Shown: piece by piece, positions 7,281-16,028 of the stretch
How the letters are laid out: every line of letters begins with the position of its first letter
How positions within the stretch are numbered: the stretch's first letter is position 1
Assembly (NCBI RefSeq): GCF_900114245.1
Contig: NZ_FOSK01000010.1
Coordinates: 62,001-126,000 of the forward strand
From: Pseudovibrio ascidiaceicola
GTDB taxonomy: Bacteria > Pseudomonadota > Alphaproteobacteria > Rhizobiales > Stappiaceae
Length of the DNA stretch: 64,000 bases
Direction: 5' to 3'
Notes under the pieces: generated by a model
What the model saw: the letters and a program-made list of their open reading frames with translations, nothing else
Database searches by the model: none
Told to the model about the DNA's origin: nothing
Program-made: the position numbers and the translations under genes

Positions 7281-9572
7281 TTAGCGCTGACCGTGGAATG
7301 TACGGTTGATCACATCCATCTGCTGCTCACGGGTCAGCTTGATGAAGTTCACAGCGTAACCGGAGACACGAACGGTGAGCTGTGGGTACAGTTCAGGATG
7401 TTCCATTGCGTCTTCCAGGGTCTTGCGATCGAACACGTTCACGTTGATGTGGTGACCCATGTCATGCATGTAACCGTCGAGCAGGTGGGACAGGTTGTCG
7501 ATCCGTTCAGCTTCGTCCTTGCCCAGTGCGCCCGGGATGATGGAGAAGGTGTAAGAGATACCGTCCTGGCTGTCTTCGTAAGGAAGTTTGCAGAGGGACT
7601 TCATGGAAGCCACTGCGCCCTTCTGGTCACGGCCATGCATTGGGTTTGCGCCCGGTGCAAATGGTTCGCCTGCTTTACGTCCATCCGGAGTAGAGCCAGT
7701 CTTTTTACCGTACACCACGTTGGATGTGATGGTCAGGACAGACTGTGTAGGTGTCGCATTGCGGTACATTGGCTGATTGCGGATTTTGCCCATGAATTTC
7801 TTCATGATGTCTTCTGCAATCACATCAACGCTGTCGTCGTTGTTACCGAAGCAAGGGAAGTCGCCCTCAATTTCGTAATCAACTGCGAGACCTTCGTCGT
7901 TACGGATGATCTTGACCTTCGCGTTTTTGATCGCGGAGATACTGTCAGCAACAACAGACAGACCAGCAATACCACATGCCATGGTGCGCAGGATGTCGCG
8001 GTCATGCAGCGCCATTTCAACGCGCTCGTAGTTGTACTTGTCGTGGCTGAAGTGGATGCAGTTCAGCGCCTGAACGTAGACTTTTGCAATCCAGTCGAGC
8101 ATCTGGTCGTAAAGTGGTTCCAGCTCATCCCATTCCAGCACGTCGCCGGTGATTGGGTGCGCTTTTGGCCCAACCTGTTTGCCAGTTTTTTCGTCAATGC
8201 CGCCGTTGATTGCGTAAAGCATTGCTTTTGCAAGGTTGGCACGTGCACCAAAGAACTGCATCTGCTTGCCAATGCGCATTGCAGATACACAGCAAGCGAT
8301 ACCGTAGTCATCACCCCAGTAACGACGCATCAGGTCGTCATTTTCGTACTGAACAGAAGATGTCTCGATGGAGATCTTTGAGCAGTAGTCTTTGAAGCCC
8401 TTAGGCATATGCTCGGACCACAGAACGGTCAGGTTTGGTTCTGGTGCAGGGCCGAGGTTCACAAGGGTCTGCAGAACACGGAAGGAGCTTTTGGTGACCA
8501 GTGTCCGGCCATCGATGCCCATGCCGCCGATGGATTCAGTTACCCATACCGGATCGCCAGAGAACAGCGCGTTGTAGTCTGGAGTACGCATGAAGCGAAC
8601 CATACGGAGCTTCATGACGAAGTGATCCATCAGTTCCTGTGCTTCATCTTCCGTGATGACGCCTTTGTCCAGATCGCGCTGGATGTACACGTCGAGGAAG
8701 GTGGTTGTGCGGCCCAGAGACATGGCTGCACCGTTCTGCTCTTTGATCGCAGCAAGGTAGCCAAGGTAAAGCCACTGAATGGCTTCGCGAGCGTTTTCTG
8801 CAGGGCGGCTGATGTCGCAGCCGTGTGCAGCGCCCATTTCCTTCAATTCAACGAGGGAACGGTACTGTTCAGAGATTTCTTCACGAAGGCGCAATGTTTC
8901 TTCGTTCAGGACGTTGCCGTCCAAAGAAGCATGCTGTGCTTTCTTGTCTTCCATCAGCTTGTCGATGCCGTACAGCGCAACGCGGCGGTAATCGCCGATG
9001 ATGCGGCCGCGGCCATAAGCATCTGGAAGGCCGGTTACGATGCCAGCGGAACGAGCGCGGCGAATTTCCGGAGTGTAAAGATCGAACACACCGTCGTTGT
9101 GTGTTTTGCGGTGCTTAGAGAAAACCTCAGCGGTTTTTTCTGAGAGTTTGTAACCGTTGCTCTCCAGAGCGGCTGCTGCCATTTTCAGGCCGCCGTAAGG
9201 CATCAAAGCGCGCTTCAATGGGGCATCGGTCTGCAAACCAACGATCTTTTCGAGATCTTTGTTGATGTAGCCTGGTGCGTGAGAAACGATAGAAGAAACA
9301 ACTTCAGTGTCAGCGTCGAGAACGCCTTTCTTGTTTTCTTCTTTCATCAACTCAAGAACGTTGTCCCAGAGTTTGGTTGTTGCAGCGGTTGGGCCAGCAA
9401 GGAAGTCGTCAGCACCTTCATAAGGGGTGTAGTTGAGCTGAATGAAATTGCGCACGTCAATTTCTTTGTTCCAGTCACCCTTTTTGAAACCTGCGTAAGC
9501 CTTGGGTCCGTCGTCTTTCAGAAATGGAAGAGTGTCGGAGGTAGCTTTATCGATGTTCTGGTGAACGCCCAT
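7281..9572 (-). CDS. pflB: pyruvate formate-lyase (formate C-acetyltransferase)
   Basis: 763 residues, the usual PflB length. It cleaves pyruvate with CoA to acetyl-CoA and formate during anaerobic growth. The two adjacent catalytic cysteines are in [10 protein letters not shown], a little after residue 420. The glycyl-radical loop is RVSGYAVNF with Gly738 near the C-terminus. I start at ATG 9570-9572, which has AAGGACC six bases upstream; two in-frame ATGs up to 9590 give a start up to 6 residues earlier. The gene is preceded by an FNR-type box with a fitting -10. No formate channel gene (focA) is next to it, unlike in enterobacteria. Confidence 0.97.
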   Translation of the reverse strand: MGVHQNIDKATSDTLPFLKDDGPKAYAGFKKGDWNKEIDVRNFIQLNYTPYEGADDFLAGPTAATTKLWDNVLELMKEENKKGVLDADTEVVSSIVSHAPGYINKDLEKIVGLQTDAPLKRALMPYGGLKMAAAALESNGYKLSEKTAEVFSKHRKTHNDGVFDLYTPEIRRARSAGIVTGLPDAYGRGRIIGDYRRVALYGIDKLMEDKKAQHASLDGNVLNEETLRLREEISEQYRSLVELKEMGAAHGCDISRPAENAREAIQWLYLGYLAAIKEQNGAAMSLGRTTTFLDVYIQRDLDKGVITEDEAQELMDHFVMKLRMVRFMRTPDYNALFSGDPVWVTESIGGMGIDGRTLVTKSSFRVLQTLVNLGPAPEPNLTVLWSEHMPKGFKDYCSKISIETSSVQYENDDLMRRYWGDDYGIACCVSAMRIGKQMQFFGARANLAKAMLYAINGGIDEKTGKQVGPKAHPITGDVLEWDELEPLYDQMLDWIAKVYVQALNCIHFSHDKYNYERVEMALHDRDILRTMACGIAGLSVVADSISAIKNAKVKIIRNDEGLAVDYEIEGDFPCFGNNDDSVDVIAEDIMKKFMGKIRNQPMYRNATPTQSVLTITSNVVYGKKTGSTPDGRKAGEPFAPGANPMHGRDQKGAVASMKSLCKLPYEDSQDGISYTFSIIPGALGKDEAERIDNLSHLLDGYMHDMGHHINVNVFDRKTLEDAMEHPELYPQLTVRVSGYAVNFIKLTREQQMDVINRTFHGQR

Positions 9573-9676
9573 TTTTAGGTCCTTCATCATTTGAGCAATT
9601 TAGCGTGGTGCTACAAGTAAATTCCAAAGGCTTGCAGTGAGTTACGCTTCCTTGCGTCCAGTGCTTGTTGACATTG

Positions 9677-9717
9677 ACTGTACGCCTCAAGTGGGGCCGC
9701 ATCTTGATTTATGTCAA
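9677..9717 (-). promoter_or_regulatory. FNR-type class II promoter of pflB
   Basis: On the minus strand TTGACATAAATCAA (9717 to 9704) matches nine of ten half-site bases of the FNR consensus TTGAT-N4-ATCAA. Twenty-one bases further on is TACAGT (9682-9677), a four-of-six -10. A start near 9670 puts the centre of the box at about -41, the class II activator position. The FNR-family protein itself is not in the window. Confidence 0.65.
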
Positions 9718-9966
9718 TTCCGAAATGGCTGGCAGACCTGCAAAAAATGCAAGGCAACATTATACAAATGCATACATTTTGGATATTGGGCGACCAATTG
9801 TGGGTGGTGATATAACTCGCTCAAGTTGTGTGCGTTGCAAGGAGGTCTGGAATGGTTCTAGTCCTATGAATTTGCTTATGAAATTACGTGTTAGGAGGTG
9901 CGGATTTTGTGCGTTTGCGAAACAGTGTAACAGGGCGCCCGCATTTTCACTTAGGTGCGGTCTAAG

Positions 9967-9989
9967 TACATTATAGTAAGTATAATGTA
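9967..9989. repeat. perfect inverted repeat, possible operator
   Basis: TACATTATA at 9967-9975 and TATAATGTA at 9981-9989 are exact complements around GTAAG. No T-run follows, so it is not a terminator. It is far from any start codon, about 400 bases upstream of pflB and 265 bases past the end of the DSD1 gene. Confidence 0.5.
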
Positions 9990-10252
9990 GGTAGGTCAAT
10001 TTTGCATAGCTGATATGCGAAGTTTGAAATATTAGTGGCGGGGGTGGAAAATCGACTTTTAGGGTTCTGGGCAGCACCTGGAGGTGGCCAAAAAGACTCA
10101 ATTTCACCACAAATCTTGATTGGTAAACGGTGATATCCACGAGAGATTCAGAGTGCCGCAATTGGAAAAAACTTTTGCCAATCAATTTCCTAGTGCGACA
10201 ATCTGTAGGGCTCAATGAGATGTGACCGATATAATTGATGGAACGGGTTGAC

Positions 10253-11380
10253 CTACCATCTGTTGCAGCGTGGCCACCACTCTCCTTCATGGTCTCCGTC
10301 AATCAGATGGTAGCCCTCATAGGCGGCGACAGTCATGCAAGAATGGTTGGGCAGAACACGGAGCTGTGATCCCAGAGGGTACAATTCGAAGGGAAGAGGG
10401 CTTCCGTCTCTGGTGGTGATGTAGCCATGCTCCTGGCTGACACCTTGCACATAAAGCAGTGGATCCAAGTGGCCGTCTGCATCGCTTAGAAGGCCGAAGC
10501 CACAGTCATTGCTTTGGCTTGCGCAGGAACGGTCCTTGGAGAGTGCTAGTCCGCCAGCATCGATGACAATGCGGTTGAGGTGTGGGGCGTGGCTGATGAT
10601 GCTGGTGAGTACGGTGGCAGCCACATCTTCCATTGCGCACATGCCAAGGTTTGCCTGAAACACATCCTGAAAGACGTAAACGCCTGCGCGAACGTCAGAA
10701 ACTCCGTCAAATGATGTTCCGAAGAGGGCTGTTGGTGTGGAGCCGATGCTGACTTGCGGGCAACGTAGGCCTGCTTCCAGAATGGCGTCTTTAACGGCAA
10801 GCGTTGCTGTGCGCTCCTGTTCCGCAGCGGCTTCCAGCTCCTGCTTGCCGTTTGCTGCATAGCTCACGCCGCCACCATGGGCCATAACGCCGGCGAATTC
10901 CATGTTAGATGCGTTTGCAAGTATTCTGGCGACATCTACGGCGCGCTGTTGATCTGCCTTTACGCCAGTGCGGTGACCGTCCACATCGACCTCCAGATAG
11001 ACGCGCGGCTTTGGGCCATCCAATGTCATGGTAGATAGGTGCGTTGCCATTTCGGTACTGTCCAGACAGATGGACATTTGGGCGCCGGCGCGGTTGAGGC
11101 GCATGATGCGTTCCATCTTTTGCGGGATGATGGAGACGGCATAGAGGATATCTTTGAGGCCAAAGGAGGAAAAGTATTCTGCTTCCTTCAATGTGGAAAC
11201 GGTCCAGCGGTCTGCGCCATGCTCTTGCAGAATGCGGGCGACATCAATGGACTTAGCTGTTTTGAGGTGCGGGCGCAGCGGAACGTCGATCTGTTTGAAC
11301 CTGTCCGCCATGCCTTTGATGTTTCGGCGCATTGCAGCTTCATCGAGCAAAAGGCAAGGGGTTTGAAGGTCTTCAAGCAT
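10253..11380 (-). CDS. DSD1-type PLP enzyme (D-threonine aldolase / D-serine dehydratase family)
   Basis: 375 residues of fold-type III PLP enzyme, with an alanine-racemase-like N-terminal barrel and a C-terminal beta domain. The Schiff-base Lys lies in RPHLKTAKS near residue 48. The C-terminal PNHSCMT motif supplies the His-X-Cys zinc ligands known from eukaryotic-type D-serine dehydratase and metal-dependent D-threonine aldolase. It probably degrades a D-beta-hydroxy amino acid; sequence alone does not separate aldolase from dehydratase. ATG at 11378-11380 starts the conserved LEDLQTPCLLLD strand; an in-frame TTG 15 bases upstream is less likely. No regulator or permease accompanies it. Confidence 0.85.
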   Translation of the reverse strand: MLEDLQTPCLLLDEAAMRRNIKGMADRFKQIDVPLRPHLKTAKSIDVARILQEHGADRWTVSTLKEAEYFSSFGLKDILYAVSIIPQKMERIMRLNRAGAQMSICLDSTEMATHLSTMTLDGPKPRVYLEVDVDGHRTGVKADQQRAVDVARILANASNMEFAGVMAHGGGVSYAANGKQELEAAAEQERTATLAVKDAILEAGLRCPQVSIGSTPTALFGTSFDGVSDVRAGVYVFQDVFQANLGMCAMEDVAATVLTSIISHAPHLNRIVIDAGGLALSKDRSCASQSNDCGFGLLSDADGHLDPLLYVQGVSQEHGYITTRDGSPLPFELYPLGSQLRVLPNHSCMTVAAYEGYHLIDGDHEGEWWPRCNRW

Positions 11381-11664
11381 TGAGTGGCTCCGCAATCCAG
11401 ATTGTTCCTCGTAAAAATGCCTAGCAGATCTGAGAAGGAATAAACAGTCGTATGCTCCGGTTTTATAAGAGAGCTACATTTTCTCACTATTTCAGTCTCT
11501 TAAGGGATCTTATGAACTTACAAGACGTGCTGCTCTGATGGGCGAGCGGGATGAGTGTTTGCCGCAATCTCCTCAACTTCTCGATGATTAACACACTGAT
11601 TATCAAGAGGAGGCAGATAGGCAGGTCTGATCGGCGATTGTTTATGGCTTGAGGAGACTGGCTA

Positions 11665-12039
11665 ATGAATGCGGAGAAAGTCCTGAGTATTTTAAATCCT
11701 GAACTGAAGAAGAAGCTTGCTGATAAATATGATGCTGCGGTGCCCGGTATGTCTGAGAGTGTGGTGGACTGGGCCTACGACAAGCATTATGGCCGGGAAG
11801 GGGTTGACCTGAAGACCCGGCAGTTGTGCAGTATTGCAGCTTTGACAGCGATGGGCGGCCATACAGGGCCGCAATTGGCCATGAACATTGAGCACACACT
11901 AAACTCAGGTGCGCGGCCCTCCGAGATTCTTGAGATCATCTGGCAAATGGCGGTCTATGCAGGCGTGCCCGCCGCCCTGAATGGCCTGAACACAGCAATC
12001 GCGTACTTTGAAGAAAAGGGGCTGGATCCGCGGTCTTGA
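11665..12039 (+). CDS. carboxymuconolactone decarboxylase-like protein
   Basis: 124 residues, one CMD domain of six helices. The core TRQLCSIAALTAMGGHTGPQLAMNIEHTLNSG and the SEILEIIWQMAVYAGVPAALNGL segment match the gamma-CMD branch. The redox CXXC of AhpD-type members is missing, and the only cysteine is in RQLCS. Function is therefore not an AhpD-like peroxidase partner. A decarboxylase or an uncharacterised small-molecule role is possible. AGGAGACTGGCTA before ATG 11665 is a good ribosome site. No aromatic-degradation gene is adjacent. Confidence 0.8.
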   Translation: MNAEKVLSILNPELKKKLADKYDAAVPGMSESVVDWAYDKHYGREGVDLKTRQLCSIAALTAMGGHTGPQLAMNIEHTLNSGARPSEILEIIWQMAVYAGVPAALNGLNTAIAYFEEKGLDPRS

Positions 12040-12091
12040 TAGAGTGTCTGGATATGGAAGTGGGTGATGAGCTAACCTCTATATACCTTTA

Positions 12092-12108
12092 TTAAAATAA
12101 TATTTTAA
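12092..12108. repeat. AT-rich palindrome in the lipoprotein leader region
   Basis: TTAAAATA-A-TATTTTAA is an exact 17-base palindrome in a very AT-rich stretch between two plus-strand genes. It may be an operator or part of an AT-rich promoter region. Confidence 0.35.
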
Positions 12109-12237
12109 CTTAAATATCAATGATATAGCTTGTTAGATTGTTCTTGATATGAGTTGTATTTTGCTTGCGCGCACTTCTAAGTTTGATTTCCTGCTGTTAC
12201 TCCAATTGTGTGAAATGTGCATATATGGAGATTGAGT

Positions 12238-12726
12238 ATGAAGGTGTTGCTGCGACGCGCGCTCATGGTTGGCGTGCTGGCGATTTTGGCGGGTTGTAAT
12301 TCCGGGGTTTCCTCTCAAAAGGAATTTTCCCGCATCATGTATCAGGAGAACCTTTTTCCTGAATACCCGAAAGCTGGTCGGACTTATCTGAGCTTCAATC
12401 GGTTACATGGTTTCCAGGTAGAGTATTTCGGATCGAATAAATCGAATTTCCTTTGGTACCCTGGAAACAAAGTGGTTCTTCCCGGCAGATGGAAAGTGGA
12501 CGGGAAATTGGTTTGCTACCAGTATGGCTCAAACACTTACAATCCGGTCACTGATAAGCGTGGCGGCAAGTGGAGTTGTACACCTCGGGAGTTCTCCGCC
12601 AAAGGTGTCGTCGCCTCATTGAAGGGGGATCCTTATGGACTTAGTCGTTCCAAAAAGGCGCCGTATATTTTGCAAAAATGCAAAGCGCCTAAGAAGTTTA
12701 AACTGCGCCGAGCAGCTACTTGCTGA
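12238..12726 (+). CDS. putative lipoprotein of unknown function
   Basis: 162 residues. The N-terminus MKVLLRRALMVGVLAILAGCN is a lipoprotein signal with lipobox LAGC, modified Cys near residue 20. The mature part has four more cysteines (KLVCYQY, KWSCTP, LQKCK and the C-terminal ATC) and several aromatic strands (FQVEYFG, FLWYPG, GRWKVDGKLVCYQY). It suggests a small disulfide-bonded beta domain in the periplasm or outer membrane. I know no family name. GGAGATTGAGT precedes ATG 12238. The upstream region is strikingly AT-rich compared with the neighbours, which may mark a recently acquired gene. Confidence 0.75.
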   Translation: MKVLLRRALMVGVLAILAGCNSGVSSQKEFSRIMYQENLFPEYPKAGRTYLSFNRLHGFQVEYFGSNKSNFLWYPGNKVVLPGRWKVDGKLVCYQYGSNTYNPVTDKRGGKWSCTPREFSAKGVVASLKGDPYGLSRSKKAPYILQKCKAPKKFKLRRAATC

Positions 12727-12742
12727 TCAGATATCTTGAGGT

Positions 12743-12765
12743 CGCGCGGAGCGATGCTCCGCGCG
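12743..12765. terminator. GC-rich hairpin between convergent genes
   Basis: A 10-bp perfect stem around GAT at 12743-12765, located between the lipoprotein stop and the convergent aldo/keto reductase stop. The T-tract is weak on both sides, so termination is plausible but not certain. Confidence 0.5.
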
Positions 12766-12773
12766 CTTAATCC

Positions 12774-13835
12774 TTACTTCTTCTTCGCGGGGCGGGATGG
12801 GCCTTCGCGTTCGGAGGATTGGGCCCAAAGGTTGATGTTGGCTTCTGTGGCGTACTGATCGATGGCGGTCAGCTCTTCCTCTGTGAACTCCAGATTGTTG
12901 ATGGTGGCTGCACAGTCGATCACTTGCTCCTTACGGCTTGCGCCGATCAGTGCTGAGGTGACCCGGCCTTTGCGCAGAACCCATGCCAGAGCCATCTGGG
13001 CGAGTGTCTGCCCACGGTTCTCAGCAATCTCGTTGAGCGAGCGAATGTGGTTTAGGGTGGTTTCGTTGAGGAAGCTTTCCTGGAAGGAGCCGACGTGTTT
13101 GCCCGCGCGGCTGTCCTGCGGAACGCCACCCAGGTATTTGTTGGTCAGCATGCCCTGTGCAAGCGGGGAAAAGACGATCGATCCGATGCCTTCTTCTTCC
13201 AGCGTGTCAAGCAGGCCGTCTTCTTCCACCCATCGGTTGAGCATGGAATAGCTTGGCTGATGGATGAGGCATGGGGTGCCCAGTTCCTTCAAGATCTTCG
13301 CTGCTTCCTTGGTGCGCTTGGAGTTGTAAGAGGAAATGCCAACATAGAGCGCTTTACCCTGACGGACGATCTGGTCGAGGGCCATCATGGTCTCTTCCAG
13401 TGGTGTGTCCGGATCAAAACGGTGGGAATAAAAGATGTCGACGTAGTCCAGTCCCATGCGCTTCAAGGACTGATCGCAGCTGGCCATAAGGTACTTGCGG
13501 CTGCCCCATTCGCCATATGGTCCCGGCCACATGTCATATCCCGCTTTGGAAGAGATGACGAGTTCGTCGCGGTATCCGGCAAGGTCGGTGCGCAGGATCT
13601 CACCAAAGGCGGTTTCTGCACTGCCTGGAGGTGGGCCGTAGTTGTTGGCAAGGTCAAAGTGGGTGATACCCAGATCAAACGCGGTGCGGCACATCTCACG
13701 TTTGGTCTGGTGTGGGGTGGTTTCACCGAAGTTGTGCCAGAGACCGAGGGAGATGGCAGGTAGCTTGAGGCCACTCTTCCCGCAACGGTTGTACTTCATG
13801 GTGTCGTAGCGATTTTCAGCTGGTTGCCAAGCCAT
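12774..13835 (-). CDS. aldo/keto reductase, L-glyceraldehyde 3-phosphate reductase type (YghZ-like)
   Basis: 353 residues. The start region YNRCGKSGLKLPAISLGLWHNFGETTP is typical of the YghZ/Gpr branch, which reduces L-glyceraldehyde 3-phosphate and methylglyoxal with NADPH. The AKR tetrad is present: Asp and Tyr in FDLANNYG, Lys in ISSKAGYDMW and His in FYSHRFD. ATG at 13833-13835 has GGGAGG seven bases upstream. It lies 111 bases downstream of xthA on the same strand, with a hairpin between. A role in detoxifying reactive aldehydes is likely; the true substrate is inferred from family resemblance. Confidence 0.88.
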   Translation of the reverse strand: MAWQPAENRYDTMKYNRCGKSGLKLPAISLGLWHNFGETTPHQTKREMCRTAFDLGITHFDLANNYGPPPGSAETAFGEILRTDLAGYRDELVISSKAGYDMWPGPYGEWGSRKYLMASCDQSLKRMGLDYVDIFYSHRFDPDTPLEETMMALDQIVRQGKALYVGISSYNSKRTKEAAKILKELGTPCLIHQPSYSMLNRWVEEDGLLDTLEEEGIGSIVFSPLAQGMLTNKYLGGVPQDSRAGKHVGSFQESFLNETTLNHIRSLNEIAENRGQTLAQMALAWVLRKGRVTSALIGASRKEQVIDCAATINNLEFTEEELTAIDQYATEANINLWAQSSEREGPSRPAKKK

Positions 13836-13888
13836 CAGATGTCCTCCCAGACTTCTGTTTATTTGTTTTGGATGGAAAATAAGGAGGG

Positions 13889-13917
13889 CTGGTGGCGCGG
13901 TTGCCACCAGATTTTTT
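13889..13917. other. hairpin in the xthA-aldo/keto reductase spacer
   Basis: CTGGTGGC (13889-13896) pairs perfectly with GCCACCAG (13903-13910). The T-run lies on the plus-strand side, opposite to the direction of the flanking genes, so it is not an ordinary terminator for xthA. It may be a leader structure of the reductase mRNA. Confidence 0.4.
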
Positions 13918-13946
13918 GAAGGGTACGCTCAAAACGAGCGCGGTTT

Positions 13947-14729
13947 TTAAGCGGAGAGTTCAACCCAGACCGGGACGTGGTCTGATGGTTTTTCCCAGCC
14001 GCGGACGTGTTTGTCGATGCCGACGCCCTGCATGATGCGGGCGGCTTCCGGTGAGAGCAGCAGGTGGTCGATGCGGATACCGTTGTCACGTTGCCATGCA
14101 CCTGCCTGATAATCCCAGAACGTGTAGGTTCCGGCGGTACCATTGGTGGCGCGGACGGCTTCGGTGAAACCGAGGTTGAGCAGGGCGCGGAAACGCTGGC
14201 GGCTTTCCGGGCGGAAGAGGGCATCACCGACCCAAGCCTCTGGCTTCTTTGCGTCTTCCGGCTCAGGAATGACGTTGTAATCGCCAACCAGCAGGAAGGC
14301 TTCTTCCTTTTCCAGTTGCTTAACGGCATGCTTGTGAAGGCGGTCCATCCAGCGCAGTTTATAAGGGAATTTTTCTGTCTCTACCGGATTGCCGTTTGGC
14401 AGGTAGAGGCAACCTACACGGATTGGTTCGTTGTCGCCTGCTATGACGGCCTCAATGTAACGGGCTTGTTCGTCTTCATCGTCACCTGGCAGGCGGCGGT
14501 TGACCTCTTCAAACGGGCGCTTGGACAGGATTGCTACACCGTTGAAGCCTTTCTGGCCGTGGGTTTCCAGATTGTAACCCAGCTCCTCAAACAGAGCGCG
14601 CGGGAAGTTCTCATCAACCGATTTAATTTCCTGAAAACAGGCGACGTCTGGCTGTTCTTCTTCGAGCCATTTGAGAACCGTTTCTAATCGCGCTTTGACG
14701 CCATTAATGTTCCAGCTTGCGATTTTCAT
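13947..14729 (-). CDS. xthA: exodeoxyribonuclease III (AP endonuclease)
   Basis: 260 residues. Cuts DNA at abasic sites in base-excision repair and degrades 3' ends. The exonuclease-endonuclease-phosphatase fold is clear: MKIASWNINGVKARL at the start, the metal-binding Glu in ACFQEIKS near residue 34, LVGDYNVIPEPEDA with catalytic Asp/Asn, and the C-terminal SDHVPVWVEL with the Asp-His pair. Length and motifs are complete. ATG at 14727-14729 is the obvious start because the conserved strand begins there. Confidence 0.96.
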   Translation of the reverse strand: MKIASWNINGVKARLETVLKWLEEEQPDVACFQEIKSVDENFPRALFEELGYNLETHGQKGFNGVAILSKRPFEEVNRRLPGDDEDEQARYIEAVIAGDNEPIRVGCLYLPNGNPVETEKFPYKLRWMDRLHKHAVKQLEKEEAFLLVGDYNVIPEPEDAKKPEAWVGDALFRPESRQRFRALLNLGFTEAVRATNGTAGTYTFWDYQAGAWQRDNGIRIDHLLLSPEAARIMQGVGIDKHVRGWEKPSDHVPVWVELSA

Positions 14730-14919
14730 CGGGTTTCCCTTCGAGAAGCAGCGAGGTCAGAGCTCTGCGCATCAATGCATTTGCAGCAGTTGCTCTGGCT
14801 GCTTGGTCTATATGTGTCTTGATTTGTTCTAGCACGGTGCCAGAGGAGGGCAAGGTGAGCAGCACAACTGTGTGTGGATGAGGGCTTGTCGTATGGCGTC
14901 GGGCAATCTTGGGGCGGCT

Positions 14920-15159
14920 TTACTTGGTTTTCTGATCTAAAAGCCTTTTGAGGTATTCAAGGATGAAGGCCAGTGCGATGAGTTGCCCACCGATTGCAAA
15001 TGAACTCACAAGGACAGATGCCTGGGTCACAAACTGATCGGCAGTGTAAGCGAAGACGCCGAAATGCCAGTTCGCTATGAGCGACGTGACGATCTGCAGT
15101 ACGCCAATACTCAGGAGCGCGTAAACAACCAGCTTGTGTGCGTTTTGAAAGGACAGCAT
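14920..15159 (-). CDS. small two-helix membrane protein of unknown function
   Basis: 79 residues with two hydrophobic segments, about residues 10-30 (VVYALLSIGVLQIVTSLIA) and 45-68 (ASVLVSSFAIGGQLIALAFILEYL), and a basic tail (KRLLDQKTK). No enzyme motif is visible and I do not recognise a family. ATG at 15157-15159 follows an AGAGAGG ribosome site. Codon use resembles the neighbours, which supports a real gene. Confidence 0.6.
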   Translation of the reverse strand: MLSFQNAHKLVVYALLSIGVLQIVTSLIANWHFGVFAYTADQFVTQASVLVSSFAIGGQLIALAFILEYLKRLLDQKTK

Positions 15160-15370
15160 GAGGCCTCTCTGAGGGTGTTGCGTGGGAGGGAACAAGTTCT
15201 ACGCAGTGCGCGGATAACTGTTTTGCGTTGAAATGTGCGTTGGTTTGAGAGGAAAGCGGGAAAGCTGCGTTTTTGTGTGGTGGGGCTTTGAGGCTGGTAG
15301 GGCGTGGTTGCTTTGGGATGCATTCACGCCCGTTGTCTGACTTATCCCCCTGATGTGCGACTGGCTTATC

Positions 15371-15712
15371 TTAGATGGAGAAGCTTGTGCCGCATCCGCA
15401 GCCGGCGGCGGCTTGAGGATTTGAGATCTGGAAGGACTGGCCCATGAGATCTGTCACGAAGTCAATTTCGGAGCCTGCCATGTATTGCAGGGAGATGCTG
15501 TCGATGAGAACCGTCGCGCCGAGTTTGGCGAGGACGAGGTCGTCGTCTTCCTGTTCTTTTACAATGTCATACTTGTATTGAAAACCGGAACAGCCGCCAC
15601 CTTCGACAGAAATGCGAAGCATACTGCCATTGGTTTCTGTTTCCAGTATCTGGGCAACGCGTTTTGCGGCCTTGTCGGTCAAGCCGACAGTGTTTTCAGG
15701 GGTCTGGGTCAT
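15371..15712 (-). CDS. erpA: iron-sulfur cluster insertion protein ErpA (A-type carrier)
   Basis: 113 residues of the HesB/IscA A-type carrier family. It carries [2Fe-2S] or [4Fe-4S] clusters to apoproteins. The three ligand cysteines are Cys41 (GGGCSGFQYKY), Cys105 and Cys107 (AGCGCGTSFSI). The overall sequence is closer to ErpA than IscA, and in alphaproteobacteria this gene is regularly found divergent from dgt, as here. ATG at 15710-15712 is the start. Confidence 0.93.
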   Translation of the reverse strand: MTQTPENTVGLTDKAAKRVAQILETETNGSMLRISVEGGGCSGFQYKYDIVKEQEDDDLVLAKLGATVLIDSISLQYMAGSEIDFVTDLMGQSFQISNPQAAAGCGCGTSFSI

Positions 15713-16028
15713 AAGCTCAGTCTTGTTTCGGCTTGCGTACTTTCTTTAAAGCTGTTTGCTTTTGGTTTGGGCTGCTTAAACAGCTTTAAAGATTATTTAT
15801 CTGCGTATTCTTATCCGAAAACCGGTAGCCACTTTTCGGGAATGCGCTTTGCCTTATAATTTAGGTGGTCTCCATGGTAATTTCCATAGTATTTTATTGC
15901 TAAATTACATTTGGCTTGGGAAAGCGGTTGTTTACAGGGCCTTTACATCTGTTATGTCATTGCTGTGATACGAAAATCGCAGGGAATGACCTGGGCATTT
16001 TCTGATTGTAAGGGGTGGGGGATAAAGA
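15713..16028. other. erpA-dgt divergent spacer
   Basis: 316 bases with no gene. It holds one copy of the dispersed palindromic repeat (15802-15848). A stem-loop at 15956-15990, pairing GTCATT and CTGTGAT with their downstream complements across a small bulge, lies in the presumed dgt leader. Confidence 0.6.
15802..15848. repeat. dispersed palindromic repeat, copy 1
   Basis: 47 bases with core CCGAAAA-N11-TTTTCGG. A second copy at 45347-45393 has the same length and orientation and differs at six positions. The core (CCGAAAACCGG...CACTTTTCGG) is the intergenic repeat seen many times in Rhizobium, Agrobacterium and related genomes. Confidence 0.8.

Larger units (their letters stand above)
9573..10252. 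other. 680-base non-coding stretch upstream of pflB
   Basis: AT-rich in its middle part. It holds the FNR-type promoter of pflB (9677-9717) and a perfect 23-base inverted repeat at 9967-9989. Open frames here have no recognisable protein sequence and no ribosome site, so I call no gene. Confidence 0.6.

Noticed and set aside
7230-8381. 383-codon open frame antisense to pflB
   Set aside because: pflB is certain by motifs and length. The antisense frame has no family sequence.
9665-9976. 103-codon open frame on the plus strand upstream of pflB
   Set aside because: It runs through the FNR-type promoter, has no ribosome site and no family sequence.
9760-10302. 180-codon open frame on the minus strand overlapping the end of the DSD1-type gene
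   Set aside because: No motif, odd composition, and it runs across the FNR/palindrome region and into a firm gene.
13897-13917. Terminator for xthA at the 13889-13917 hairpin
   Set aside because: The T-run lies on the strand opposite to the direction of xthA transcription.
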